Part shown: positions 46,699 through 56,094 of the stretch, one piece after another
How the letters are laid out: each line of letters opens with the position of its first letter
Position numbering within the stretch: the first letter of the stretch is position 1
DNA from: Edaphobacter acidisoli
Lineage (GTDB): Bacteria; Acidobacteriota; Terriglobia; Terriglobales; Acidobacteriaceae
Direction of reading: 5' to 3'
DNA length: 64,000 nucleotides
NCBI RefSeq assembly: GCF_014642855.1
Contig: NZ_BMJB01000001.1
Coordinates: 1,550,001-1,614,000 of the forward strand
Translations under genes and position numbers: made by a program
Notes under the pieces: model-generated
What the model was told of the DNA's origin: nothing
What the model saw: only the letters and a program-made list of their open reading frames with translations
The model's database searches: none

Positions 46699-49008
46699 AT
46701 GAGCCCCCGGTCCGGAGAGACACCTTCCTGGTGTTCGCGAGTCATTACCGCAAGTAGCCTTTCCCTGCTCGCTTTGTCTCTCGTTCTCGCGCCGCCAGGT
46801 CGCGCACAAAAGGTCCCATCGATCGCCCGGTCCCGCAGTTCGCTATACCGGCAGGCAAACGCTCCGATTGAGAAGCGCGTAACCGACCTGCTCCAGCGGA
46901 TGACACTTCAGGAAAAGGTGCGCCAGTTGGATATGTACTCCGGGGCAACTTCCATCATGAGCAGTCATACAGATAAAACCCATGCCACCGCCAGCGCAGC
47001 ATTTTTACCCGAAAAAGCGGATGCGTTATGGGCAAACCTCGGTGTCGGCTCCATCCACGACCTAAACCCCACGCCGGAGCAGGCAAACGCGATCCAGAAG
47101 TGGGTGATTGCCCATAATCGGTTAGGCATTCCCGCGTTATTCATCGAAGAAGGCCTGCACGGATTCGATACCGGAACCGTATTTCCCGCTCCTATTGGCC
47201 TGGCTGCAACCTGGGATGCCTCGGTTGCAAAACAGACAGGCGCGGCGATTGCGGCAGAGGCGCGCGCCACAGGCGTCGATATGATTCTCGCGCCAGTGCT
47301 CGATCTTGCCCGCGATCCCCGCTGGGGCCGCGTAGAAGAGGATTTTGGAGAAGACCCTTATCTGACGGGCCAAATGGGCATGGCTTATGTCCAAGGCGTA
47401 CAAGGTGAGAGCCTGAACACTGACCACACGGTGATCGCCGAGCCGAAGCACTTTGTAGCGCACGGCTCTCCCGAAGGTGGGACGAACACATCACCCGTGC
47501 ACATTGGAGAGCGCGAACTCCGCATGGTCATGCTGCGATCATTTGAGCCCGCTATCCGCGATGGACACGCCATGGGAGTGATGGCCGCGTATCACGAGAT
47601 CGACGGCATCCCTATGACTGCCGATCCTTTCCTGTTGAAGACCATCCTGCGCAAAGACTGGGGTTTTCAGGGATTTGTTCTCTCCGATCTCGGAGCTATT
47701 GAACGCCTCTATACCGTGCATCATGTGGCCGCAAGTCTCCCGGACGCTGCCTGCATGGCCATCCAGTCGGGCGTAGACATGCAGTTCTACGATCTCGATC
47801 ATGCCTTGTTTCAAAAATCGCTGATCGACTGTGTGCACAATCGCACTCTCTCTGAAGCAGACCTGGACCGCGCAGTGCGTTCCGTCCTGCGCGTCAAATT
47901 CGCTCTGGGTCTCTTCGATCATCCATTCGTTGCACCGGACCTGAACACAAGAGAGCACCGTTCTTCGGCGCATCTTGCTGTTTCGCTTCAATCTGCGCGC
48001 GAATCCATGACGCTGCTCCAGAATGAGAACCATCTGCTCCCACTTGCAAAGACAACGCAGCACATTGCGGTCATCGGCCCCAATGGAGACGTTGCGCGTT
48101 ATGGCGATTATGAGAATGAAGCGAACGGCTTGCACATCAGTATTGTTGAAGGCATTCGCAATCTGCTCCCTCATGCCAATGTGACCTTTGACGAAGGACA
48201 AAGCATCCCCGAGGCTGTGGCCAAAGCCAAAGATGCGGATGTCGTCATCATGGCTCTCGGCGAGAAGCAAGGAATCTCGGGCGAGGGCTTTGACCGTTCA
48301 GATCTCAATCTTCCCGGCAATCAGGAGCAGCTACTTGAAGCGGTTGTAGCGATCGGCAAGCCCGTGGTGCTAGTGCTTGAGAATGGCCGTCCACTGACGA
48401 TTGATTGGGCAAAGAAGAATGTTCCTGCCATTCTTGAAGCGTGGTATCCAGGAGAGTTCGGAGGTCAGGCTATCGCCGAAACACTCTTCGGCGACAACGA
48501 TCCTGCTGGACGTCTTACCATTACATTTCCGCAAACGGTGGGCCAACTGCCCGATTACTACAACTCCGATCCATCACGTGTTTATCGCTACGTCGATAGC
48601 AACGGCGAACCGCTTTTCCCGTTCGGATACGGTCTGAGCTATACGACATTCCGTTACGACCACCTGAGCGTCCAATCTCCTCGGCCAGGAAGCGGCGGGA
48701 ATATCGAAGTATCCGTCGATGTGACCAATACCGGCAGCCGCGCCGGTGATGAGGTTGCACAACTATACATGCGCGAGGATGTGAGCACCGTAGAAACACC
48801 GCGCCGTTCTCTGGAAGGCTTCTCTCGCATTCATCTGTTGCCGGGCGAAACAAAAACAGTCCTCTTTCACGTGAAACAAACACAGCTTGCGGTCTGGAAC
48901 GCGCAGGAGCGATGGGCTGTTGAGCCAGGCAACTACACAGTCTGGGTGGGAGGCTCGTCTTTGGCCCCGCTGACAGCAAAATTCTTTTTGAAACCCGGAG
49001 CAAAGTAG
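46699..49008 (+). CDS. glycoside hydrolase family 3 (beta-glucosidase/beta-xylosidase type)
   Basis: 769 residues from ATG 46699, which gives a complete signal peptide (VITASSLSLLALSLVLA, cleavage after PPGRAQ). The frame stays open to a GTG at 46591. The N-terminal GH3 barrel has the nucleophile D330 in VLSDLGAIERL; KHFVAHGSPEGG is the usual loop. The alpha/beta sandwich domain follows, and then a C-terminal fibronectin-like domain (VTNTGSRAGDEVAQLYM). It probably removes beta-linked glucose or xylose in the periplasm. First gene of the plus-strand arm. Confidence 0.93.
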   Translation: MSPRSGETPSWCSRVITASSLSLLALSLVLAPPGRAQKVPSIARSRSSLYRQANAPIEKRVTDLLQRMTLQEKVRQLDMYSGATSIMSSHTDKTHATASAAFLPEKADALWANLGVGSIHDLNPTPEQANAIQKWVIAHNRLGIPALFIEEGLHGFDTGTVFPAPIGLAATWDASVAKQTGAAIAAEARATGVDMILAPVLDLARDPRWGRVEEDFGEDPYLTGQMGMAYVQGVQGESLNTDHTVIAEPKHFVAHGSPEGGTNTSPVHIGERELRMVMLRSFEPAIRDGHAMGVMAAYHEIDGIPMTADPFLLKTILRKDWGFQGFVLSDLGAIERLYTVHHVAASLPDAACMAIQSGVDMQFYDLDHALFQKSLIDCVHNRTLSEADLDRAVRSVLRVKFALGLFDHPFVAPDLNTREHRSSAHLAVSLQSARESMTLLQNENHLLPLAKTTQHIAVIGPNGDVARYGDYENEANGLHISIVEGIRNLLPHANVTFDEGQSIPEAVAKAKDADVVIMALGEKQGISGEGFDRSDLNLPGNQEQLLEAVVAIGKPVVLVLENGRPLTIDWAKKNVPAILEAWYPGEFGGQAIAETLFGDNDPAGRLTITFPQTVGQLPDYYNSDPSRVYRYVDSNGEPLFPFGYGLSYTTFRYDHLSVQSPRPGSGGNIEVSVDVTNTGSRAGDEVAQLYMREDVSTVETPRRSLEGFSRIHLLPGETKTVLFHVKQTQLAVWNAQERWAVEPGNYTVWVGGSSLAPLTAKFFLKPGAK

Positions 49009-49065
49009 CTTCGCCACGCAGAGCCGAACTTTTTTCTTACAGGTTGAAGGGTCAAGCAAAAAAAT

Positions 49066-51390
49066 ATGCAGACAAGATTGAAGTTTATCTTTGCAGGAAT
49101 CCTATTGTCTCTACTGTTGCCTGCCGACAGCAACGCATTCGCTCAGGTAGCTGCAAACCAGCAAAATGACCCAGCCAATCTTGTCTCCCCGAATATTGGA
49201 GGCATCGGGCAGTTACTTACAGCAACGGTTCCCTATGTGCAATATCCGCACGGCATGGCGCGCCTCGCGCCCATCACTACGCCTGGAATTAATGACCGGT
49301 ATCTTGCCGACAAGATTTACGGCTTCCCTGCCGGACCCGCCACGCTGATGGCTTCTACCGGAGCCATCGTCACAAGTCAGGAGGTCTATGCCTCGGACTT
49401 CGATCACGATTTTGAGGTGAGCACTCCTTATTACTACGAGGCGGATCTGCAAACGTGGGGAATCAAAGCCGAGCTTACGGCCACAAAGCACGCAGCATAC
49501 TATCGCTTTACCTTTCCCAGCAACGCTCATTCACATCTGGCGATTACCCTGCCATCCGACGCACACCTGGCAGTGATCGGCGACCATGCCGTGCAAGGCA
49601 GCGAGCGTATCTACGGACCGATCAGTGGAAAGGCCGAACAGGGCGGCGAAACCCGTGAATATTTCTACGCGGAATTTTCGCGCCCGTTCCACTCCTGGCA
49701 GACCTGGCACGACAACGCTCTTTCCCATAACGCACAAGAGGAAGGCGACCACATCGGATTCGTCAGCGACGATGCAACAACGCAAGGCGAAAAAGTTGAA
49801 GTCCGGATTGGACTCTCCTATATCAGCGTTGAGCAAGCCAGAAAGAACCTGGAGCAGGAGATTCCGAGCTGGACATTTGAACAGGTAAAGGAGAACACAA
49901 AGGCAGTCTGGAACCATACTCTTGACGGCATTCAGGTGTCCGGTGGCACGAAAAAGCAGCGCACTATTTTCTACACAGCGCTCTATCGCTCGCTGGGACG
50001 CATGACCGATATCACCGAGGACGGCAGATACTTCAGCGGCTACGACCACAAAGTACACAATGCGGACGGGCATGATTTCTACGTGGATGACGGCACGTGG
50101 GACACCTTCCGTTCTCTCCATCCTCTGCAACTGCTCCTTGATCCTGCGCAACAGGAAGACATGATCCGTTCTTACCTCCGCATGTATGAGCAGAGCGGAT
50201 GGCTGCCCTCGTTCCCATCCATAGCTGGCGAGCAGGCGGTGATGATCGGGCATCATGCGGATGAGTTCATTCTCGATGCTTATGAAAAGGGATACCGCGA
50301 TTTTGACGTTCAGGAAGCCTATGCTGCGATGCGAAAGAACGCCACTGAAACAACCATGCTTCCCTGGCAACGTGGCCCACTTACCAGCCTGGACCGCGTG
50401 TATTTTGAGAAGGGCTTTTTCCCCGCACTCGCCTATGGAGAAAAGGAAACCGTGCCTCAGGTGACAGGTGAACGCCGTCAGGCTGTATCAGTCACCATCG
50501 AAAACAGCTACGACGACTGGTGCGTCGCCCAACTGGCGAAGGCGCTCGGAAAAAACGCCGATGCAGCATACTTCACAAAGCTCGCTCACAATTATCAAAA
50601 CGTATTCAACCCTGCCATCGACTTCATGGCTCCTAAAAGCGCCGATGGAAAATGGGTCGCGCACTTTGATCCCAAACTAGGCGGTGGCCAGGGTGGACGG
50701 GACTATTTCACTGAAGTGAACTCCTGGCTTTATACCTTCGGCGTTCAGCATGATGTCGCCGGATTGATCCATCTGTTCGGCGGCCGCGACAAATTCAATG
50801 CCAAGCTCGACCAGTTGTTCGTCGAGCAGTATGGGACATCAAAATACCAGTTCCTCGGCCAGTTTCCCGACGCCACAGGACTGATTGGGATGTACGCACA
50901 AGGAAATGAGCCGAGCTTCCATATCCCCTATCTTTACGACTTCTCCGGCCAGCCATGGAAGACGCAACGTCGCGTGCGGCAGATCATGAACGTGTGGTAC
51001 GGAGACGGGCCACTGGGTATTCCCGGAGATGATGACGGCGGCGAAACATCATCGTGGTATGTGTTCAGCGCCATGGGCTTTTATCCCGTTTGCCCGGGAA
51101 GCCCCGTCTATGAAATTGGCAGCCCCATCTTTGCCAAGACCGTGATTCGACTAGCTGACGGCAAGAACTTCACAGTCACCGCGAACCATGTTTCTGCCCA
51201 AAACAAATACATCCAATCAGCCACGCTCAATGGACAGCCGCTCGATAAGCCCTGGTTTCGGCAATCAGACATTGCCAACGGCGGAACGCTGACTCTTGAA
51301 ATGGGAGACAAGCCCAATCTTCATTGGGGCAGCGCCGTCGAAGATGCTCCGCCGTCCATGTCTGCACCGATGCAAACCGCTCAGCAATAA
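49066..51390 (+). CDS. glycoside hydrolase family 92 (exo-alpha-mannosidase type)
   Basis: 774 residues with a signal peptide (FAGILLSLLLPADSNAFA). Family 92 enzymes are calcium-dependent, inverting alpha-mannosidases that trim mannose ends from glycans. Visible signatures: NIGGIGQLLTATVPYVQYPHGM near the start, the VDDGTWDTFRSLHPL segment, and the C-terminal IPGDDDGGETSSWYVFSAMGFYPVCPGSP stretch (in parts), which contains the acidic D655-D657 cluster. The usual family sequence there is GNDDxGxxSAW, so this member has Asp for Asn. 57 bases after GH3 and 24 before the next gene, so the arm is likely one transcript. Confidence 0.93.
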   Translation: MQTRLKFIFAGILLSLLLPADSNAFAQVAANQQNDPANLVSPNIGGIGQLLTATVPYVQYPHGMARLAPITTPGINDRYLADKIYGFPAGPATLMASTGAIVTSQEVYASDFDHDFEVSTPYYYEADLQTWGIKAELTATKHAAYYRFTFPSNAHSHLAITLPSDAHLAVIGDHAVQGSERIYGPISGKAEQGGETREYFYAEFSRPFHSWQTWHDNALSHNAQEEGDHIGFVSDDATTQGEKVEVRIGLSYISVEQARKNLEQEIPSWTFEQVKENTKAVWNHTLDGIQVSGGTKKQRTIFYTALYRSLGRMTDITEDGRYFSGYDHKVHNADGHDFYVDDGTWDTFRSLHPLQLLLDPAQQEDMIRSYLRMYEQSGWLPSFPSIAGEQAVMIGHHADEFILDAYEKGYRDFDVQEAYAAMRKNATETTMLPWQRGPLTSLDRVYFEKGFFPALAYGEKETVPQVTGERRQAVSVTIENSYDDWCVAQLAKALGKNADAAYFTKLAHNYQNVFNPAIDFMAPKSADGKWVAHFDPKLGGGQGGRDYFTEVNSWLYTFGVQHDVAGLIHLFGGRDKFNAKLDQLFVEQYGTSKYQFLGQFPDATGLIGMYAQGNEPSFHIPYLYDFSGQPWKTQRRVRQIMNVWYGDGPLGIPGDDDGGETSSWYVFSAMGFYPVCPGSPVYEIGSPIFAKTVIRLADGKNFTVTANHVSAQNKYIQSATLNGQPLDKPWFRQSDIANGGTLTLEMGDKPNLHWGSAVEDAPPSMSAPMQTAQQ

Positions 51391-51414
51391 GCTGACAGAC
51401 CTGAGGAGAAGAAC

Positions 51415-52743
51415 ATGCATGATTTCCAGAGAAGGTCGCGCCGCGAACTTCTATCCATTGGCGCGGTCGCAGGACTTTCGACTCTCTTCGACTCCTCGCG
51501 CCAGGCCTATGCAACGGAGCCTTCTGCCGTCCCGGATTCAAATTGCCAGGATGTGCGAAAGTTCGGAGCGGCTGGAGACGCAAAGACCGACGACACAGCA
51601 GCGTTCCAGCGCGCTCTTGATGCAGCGTCCAAGTCAGGCGGAGGAATTGTTTACGCGCCGCCAGGGCGATATCTGCTTCGTGGATCACTGATCGTTCCCG
51701 ATGGCGTCACCTTGCAGGGGTCCTTTGCCTGTGCACCATCCCATACAGGGGTAAGAGACCGTGGACAGTCCAAGCCGGGCGACGATGGAACGGCTCTGCT
51801 TGTAACCGCGAATCAAGGCCACGAAGAAGGCGAGCCATTTCTAACCCTCAACACGAACAGCACCATACGCGGATTGACTCTCTACTATCCGGAACAAGTT
51901 ACCGACAATACCCCCATAGCCTATCCCTGGACGATCGCAATGCGGGGAAAGAACCCGGCAGTCCTTGATGTTGAATTACTCAATCCCTACCAGGGCATTG
52001 ATGCCAGCAGAAATGAGCGCCATAACATTCGCAATGTAACTGGACAACCTATCCGCCGGGGCATCTGGGTCGATGCAATTTACGACATCGGACGCATCGA
52101 GAACGTGCACTTCAATCCCTGGTGGAACTCGCACAGCGCGGTCTATCAATGGCAGACCAAGAACGGAGAGGCATTTATCTTCGGCCGCGCCGACTGGGAA
52201 TATGTGCTCAACACGTTCTGCTTCGGCTATCACGTTGGATATAAGTTCGTAGACACCAGTACGGGAAACTGCAACGGAAACTTCCTGGGGATTGGAGCAG
52301 ATGACTGCAACCGGGCCATTCTGGTCGAGCAATGCGCTTCCTACGGGCTTCTCATTACAAATGGCGAGTTCACTTCATTCCATGGCGACGACCCAACCAT
52401 GATCGAAGTCCGGCCAACGAATAGTGGCGTTGTCCGGCTCAGCAATAGCGCCTTTTGGGGGCCATGCAATCAAATTGCAAAAATCGCGGGAACGGGGACG
52501 GTTGGGTTGAGCGACTGCACCTTCGTGCAGTGGGGCAAAGAGGGTGAGCGTGCAGCAATCCAGGCGTCATCAGGAAGCATTCTGCTGCGCGGGTGCGAGT
52601 TCCTTCAGAACAAGCCGCATGTTCTTCTTGGAGAAGACGTGAAGCGTGCTGTCCTCTCCGGCAACCTCTTCGCAGGACCTGCGCAGATCCAGAATCATTC
52701 TCACGGAGATGTCCAGATCGGCTTGAATGCCGCGTCATCCTGA
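51415..52743 (+). CDS. right-handed beta-helix protein (pectate lyase 3-like), Tat signal
   Basis: 442 residues. The twin-arginine motif RRSRRELLSIGAVAG opens the protein. A pectate-lyase-3/GH28-like start follows (DVRKFGAAGDAKTDDTAAFQ, then GGGIVYAPPGRYLL), with parallel beta-helix repeats after it. No catalytic triad can be named, so it may be a lyase, hydrolase or epimerase acting on an acidic or branched polysaccharide. Starts 24 bases after GH92 with AGGAGAAG as Shine-Dalgarno. Confidence 0.85.
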   Translation: MHDFQRRSRRELLSIGAVAGLSTLFDSSRQAYATEPSAVPDSNCQDVRKFGAAGDAKTDDTAAFQRALDAASKSGGGIVYAPPGRYLLRGSLIVPDGVTLQGSFACAPSHTGVRDRGQSKPGDDGTALLVTANQGHEEGEPFLTLNTNSTIRGLTLYYPEQVTDNTPIAYPWTIAMRGKNPAVLDVELLNPYQGIDASRNERHNIRNVTGQPIRRGIWVDAIYDIGRIENVHFNPWWNSHSAVYQWQTKNGEAFIFGRADWEYVLNTFCFGYHVGYKFVDTSTGNCNGNFLGIGADDCNRAILVEQCASYGLLITNGEFTSFHGDDPTMIEVRPTNSGVVRLSNSAFWGPCNQIAKIAGTGTVGLSDCTFVQWGKEGERAAIQASSGSILLRGCEFLQNKPHVLLGEDVKRAVLSGNLFAGPAQIQNHSHGDVQIGLNAASS

Positions 52744-52768
52744 AGCCAACGGCAATTCGAGGTCGATA

Positions 52769-54013
52769 ATGAAGGCTGCGTTCGCAAGGTCGGTTCTGGC
52801 TGGGTTGCTGTGTTCTACGCTTATTGCTGTCACGGCGCAGCAGCCGCCTTCCGGCGCAATGCCGCGAGCCTCAGCACAGCATATTTCGGAGCGGCAATGG
52901 GTGGGAACGTGGGCCACACCACCTGTCCATGCCGATACTCACCGGAGTTTCTACCAACAGACTCTGCGGCAAATCGTGCACACCAGCATTGGCGGCACTC
53001 AAGCGCGTATCCGCATCTCCAACCTGTTCGGCAGCCGTCCGCTTCATATCGAAGATGTGCATTTGGCAAGATGGACCCGTGGAACATCTATTATTCTCGC
53101 CAACACAGATCGCCTGGCGCTCTTCAACGGACAGCCCTCGGTGACAATCCCGCCAGGCGCATCTGCCGTGAGCGATCCTGTCACAATTACACTTCCTGCT
53201 CTCTCCGATGTTGCCATCAGCATGTATCTCCCAGACCACACCGGACCGGCAACCTGCAATCCCGACGCACATCAAACGAGCTACATCGCCGTGGGAGACG
53301 TCAGCGGAGACACTACCCTCAAGAATGCTGCCACGACCGGAAGCTGGTATTACATTACAAATCTCGACATACAAGCTGACTCGTGGCGCGGTGCGCTTGT
53401 GACGCTAGGTGCCTCTATTACGAATGGGTATAAATCCACAGACAATGCGAACCTCCGCTGGCCCGACATCCTGGCTCAAAGGCTGCTCGGCGCCGGACTT
53501 CGTATAGGAGTGTTGAACGAAGGAATAAGCGGGAACAGGCTGCTTACTTACGGAGCTGGAGAAAGTGCAGAGGCCCGCTTTGACCGCGATGTTCTTGCAC
53601 AGCCTGGTGTCCGCTGGGTCATCTTCTCTGATGATCCGATCAACGATCTGGGATCAACGCGGCCTATTCCCAAGGCGGATCAGTTAATCGCAGGCATGCA
53701 GCAGCTTATCGACATGGCCCATCGTCACCACATCCAGTTCTTATGCTCCACACTGACGCCATATCAGGGCGCCAACTACTGGACTCCAGCCGGAGAGACC
53801 GCCCGTGAAGAGGTCAACGCATTTCTACGCAGCAAAACAAGCGGATGCGATGCAGTCATGGATCAGGACCTTGCTACCCACGACCCGGCCCACCCCACGC
53901 AATATCTACCCGCCTACGATAGCGGCGACCACCTGCATCCGAACGATGCAGGCATGCAGGCTATTGCCAATGCCGTAGACCCTTCGATCTTCACGCAGAG
54001 AAAATCTCACTAG
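52769..54013 (+). CDS. SGNH/GDSL-type hydrolase with N-terminal beta domain
   Basis: 414 residues from ATG 52769, with a signal peptide (SVLAGLLCSTLIAVTA). A beta-sandwich-like domain (about 45-190) precedes the SGNH fold. Block I is GASITNG with Ser216, block II is NEGISGNRL, block III is PIND rather than GxND, and block V is DHLHPND with D387 and H390. The classical GDS is replaced by GAS. Such proteins are often esterases that remove acetyl groups from plant polysaccharides, which fits the cluster. 25 bases after the beta-helix gene. Confidence 0.88.
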   Translation: MKAAFARSVLAGLLCSTLIAVTAQQPPSGAMPRASAQHISERQWVGTWATPPVHADTHRSFYQQTLRQIVHTSIGGTQARIRISNLFGSRPLHIEDVHLARWTRGTSIILANTDRLALFNGQPSVTIPPGASAVSDPVTITLPALSDVAISMYLPDHTGPATCNPDAHQTSYIAVGDVSGDTTLKNAATTGSWYYITNLDIQADSWRGALVTLGASITNGYKSTDNANLRWPDILAQRLLGAGLRIGVLNEGISGNRLLTYGAGESAEARFDRDVLAQPGVRWVIFSDDPINDLGSTRPIPKADQLIAGMQQLIDMAHRHHIQFLCSTLTPYQGANYWTPAGETAREEVNAFLRSKTSGCDAVMDQDLATHDPAHPTQYLPAYDSGDHLHPNDAGMQAIANAVDPSIFTQRKSH

Positions 54014-54143
54014 CCGGACGTGTACCCGCTACCTGCAACTTCTTCATGGAGGGCATGTGCGCTAGACTAGGTTCTCATACAGGCAAAGCGTCACAAAAGT
54101 GCGAGCGCCGGTGATGGGAAGCGATTGTAAGCGGGTCTCGTGG

Positions 54144-54176
54144 CGTTGCCGCAACGGACGGCAGCAACGCTGTTGC
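54144..54176. promoter_or_regulatory. paired dyads upstream of regulator 2
   Basis: Two 13-bp inverted repeats, CGTTG-CCG-CAACG (54144-54156) and GCAAC-GCT-GTTGC (54164-54176), have centres 20 bases apart, about two helical turns. They end right before the Shine-Dalgarno of regulator 2. The half site GCAACG is also the outer part of the regulator 1 sites. Confidence 0.5.
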
Positions 54177-54190
54177 GAGGAGGGAATCCG

Positions 54191-55657
54191 ATGGACGTCG
54201 AAACGGCCGCCGATCATGCTGAAATGCCAGCGGTCGCCGAGTGCCATCGTCAAGTTGAACGTATTCTTCAGTCCAGCGCATTCCGGAATGCAAGCACCTT
54301 GCAACAACTGCTGCAATTCATTGCAGCGCGCTCGCTGGAAAAAGGTGTAGAACCGCTCAAAGAGTATGTCATTGGAGTGGAGGCCTTTGGGCGCCCTGCC
54401 GATTTCGATCCAAAGACGGACACCATCGTACGTGTCCAGACTCACCGATTGCGGCTGAAACTGAAGGAGTATTACGAAGGCGAGGGTCGCCGCGATCCCA
54501 TCCTGGTTGAGATTCCCAAAGGGCACTATCTGGCTCAGTTTGAAACCTCAACCGAGCTCAAGGGCATACTCGACGGTGAAGGCCAGACATCACAGAGCAT
54601 CAGGGCCGGTGGTCCAAGAGGCACGCTGGGACAGGGCGTGGTGCGTCACCCAGGGCGGATTGCGTTATGGATTGGGACTGTTTGTGCATTGGGTCTCATC
54701 TTCACGGCAGGGCTATGGACAGGTAAACACAGAGGCGCTCAATCCAGTCCGCTGATGTCAGGCAATTCGCTTCAGGCATTCGCCACGGGCGACGATCCAG
54801 TGAAGGCTTTTTGGGCGAGCTTCGTTGGCGATGATCAAAATCCGGTGATTGCCTACCCGGACGCGGTGTTCCTGCTGGACAACTCCAACGACTTGTTCCG
54901 GTATCGACAGGGTGCCAGTGATGACCGAGGCTCACTTGTGGACCCTCATCTGGCCCGGCAGTTTGCATCCAACCCCGATTTGGTTGAAAAGGCCGGCGCT
55001 CTTTACTACGAAAACGGGTATACCGGCGCAGGCGAACTCCAAGCCGTGGCTATGCTGGCAGGATTATTCGGACAAATGGGACTTCGACCTATCATCAAGC
55101 CTAGCCGTGATATCACGCCGGTTGATCTTCGGCAGCACAGTGTCATCTTGCTCGGGTCGTCATTCCAGAACGTGGCCGTGGCCCAACTGATGACACCTGG
55201 AGACTTCCGTTTTATCAATCCCGACACCCACCTGGAGCAGTGGCGAGCTGAAATCGTGAATACACAACCACACCCCGGGGAAGCAGCCTCCTACCATACC
55301 GGCCGCGATCCAGTAACCCACGTGCTGAAGCAGGACTACGCCATCTTCTCGGTACAGTCGGGTGTGATCACTGGAAGACATATCGCCGTGCTTGGTGGCC
55401 TGGATACGACTGGGACTGAAGGGGCCACCATGTTCGCAACCTCACAGAGCGGCGTGGAAGAGCTGGCGAAGGGCCTGTCCGTGACGAAGCAAAAGAATCA
55501 AGCCCTTATAATTCCGCAGTTTCAAGCCTTGGTGCGTGTACGGCTCGAAAAGGGATCTGAAGTTCTGGGTGCCTCGCTCGAAGCCATTCACAAGATTGAC
55601 GTTGCCAATACTCACAGCACTGACGGCTCTACCTCCCTTCCCGCGCAATCTCAATAA
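54191..55657 (+). CDS. membrane-anchored winged-helix-like regulator (regulator 2)
   Basis: 488 residues from ATG 54191 with AGGAGG eight bases upstream. Paralogue of regulator 1. The DNA-binding-like domain is at residues 17-117 (LKEYVIGVEAFGRPADFDP, then DTIVRVQTHRLRLKL, ending EIPKGHYLAQF). One membrane helix (156-178) and a periplasmic domain of about 300 residues follow, with YAIFSVQSGVITGRHIAVLGGL and GTEGATMF matching regulator 1. The domain type recurs at the start of rhizobial and acidobacterial TPR or cyclase proteins. It directly precedes receptor 2, as regulator 1 precedes receptor 1. The ligand is unknown. Confidence 0.82.
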   Translation: MDVETAADHAEMPAVAECHRQVERILQSSAFRNASTLQQLLQFIAARSLEKGVEPLKEYVIGVEAFGRPADFDPKTDTIVRVQTHRLRLKLKEYYEGEGRRDPILVEIPKGHYLAQFETSTELKGILDGEGQTSQSIRAGGPRGTLGQGVVRHPGRIALWIGTVCALGLIFTAGLWTGKHRGAQSSPLMSGNSLQAFATGDDPVKAFWASFVGDDQNPVIAYPDAVFLLDNSNDLFRYRQGASDDRGSLVDPHLARQFASNPDLVEKAGALYYENGYTGAGELQAVAMLAGLFGQMGLRPIIKPSRDITPVDLRQHSVILLGSSFQNVAVAQLMTPGDFRFINPDTHLEQWRAEIVNTQPHPGEAASYHTGRDPVTHVLKQDYAIFSVQSGVITGRHIAVLGGLDTTGTEGATMFATSQSGVEELAKGLSVTKQKNQALIIPQFQALVRVRLEKGSEVLGASLEAIHKIDVANTHSTDGSTSLPAQSQ

Positions 55658-56094
55658 TCCATATCAGTCCATGCTTGACCTTTCATAAGGCGATTTAAAG
55701 CCTCGTCGCCGTGCATGACGACTCGTTGAAGGCGCGGATCTCATCAGCAACCATAGACGCATAATCCCAAATTCTCTCAAGCTAGATTCCATTCGCCCTA
55801 AAAGTGGTCATTTTACCTCTGTAACGTGCATGTAACGTTCGCGAAACATGAGGGAAAATGCGCCTGCAACATGCCTGTTTCAAAAAATCGTAACCCCACG
55901 GTCACTTTTCAATGAATCTTCTCATTCTCTACGTTGGTTGCCATCGTTGGAATCAACCTGCGATGCAGAAGAACCCCAAACAGAGATATCCATCCGGAAA
56001 TTCTGCGAGCAGCCTTCATCAAGCAATGGATATGAAGCGCCTTTAGCGCGAGAAGGCCGAGATGTAAGCGATAGGTAATTGATAAGGAGGCAGT
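55658..56094. other. intergenic region upstream of receptor 2
   Basis: 437 bases between regulator 2 and receptor 2. A direct repeat TGTAACGT-N3-TGTAACGT lies at 55821-55839. An AAGGAGG Shine-Dalgarno lies just before the receptor start. No gene seen; the open frames have no recognisable product. A long 5' leader is possible. Confidence 0.65.
55821..55839. promoter_or_regulatory. TGTAACGT direct repeat upstream of receptor 2
   Basis: Two identical TGTAACGT units, 11 bases from start to start (one helical turn), about 256-274 bases upstream of the receptor 2 ATG. The TGTAAC half site matches the dyad upstream of receptor 1. Confidence 0.5.
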
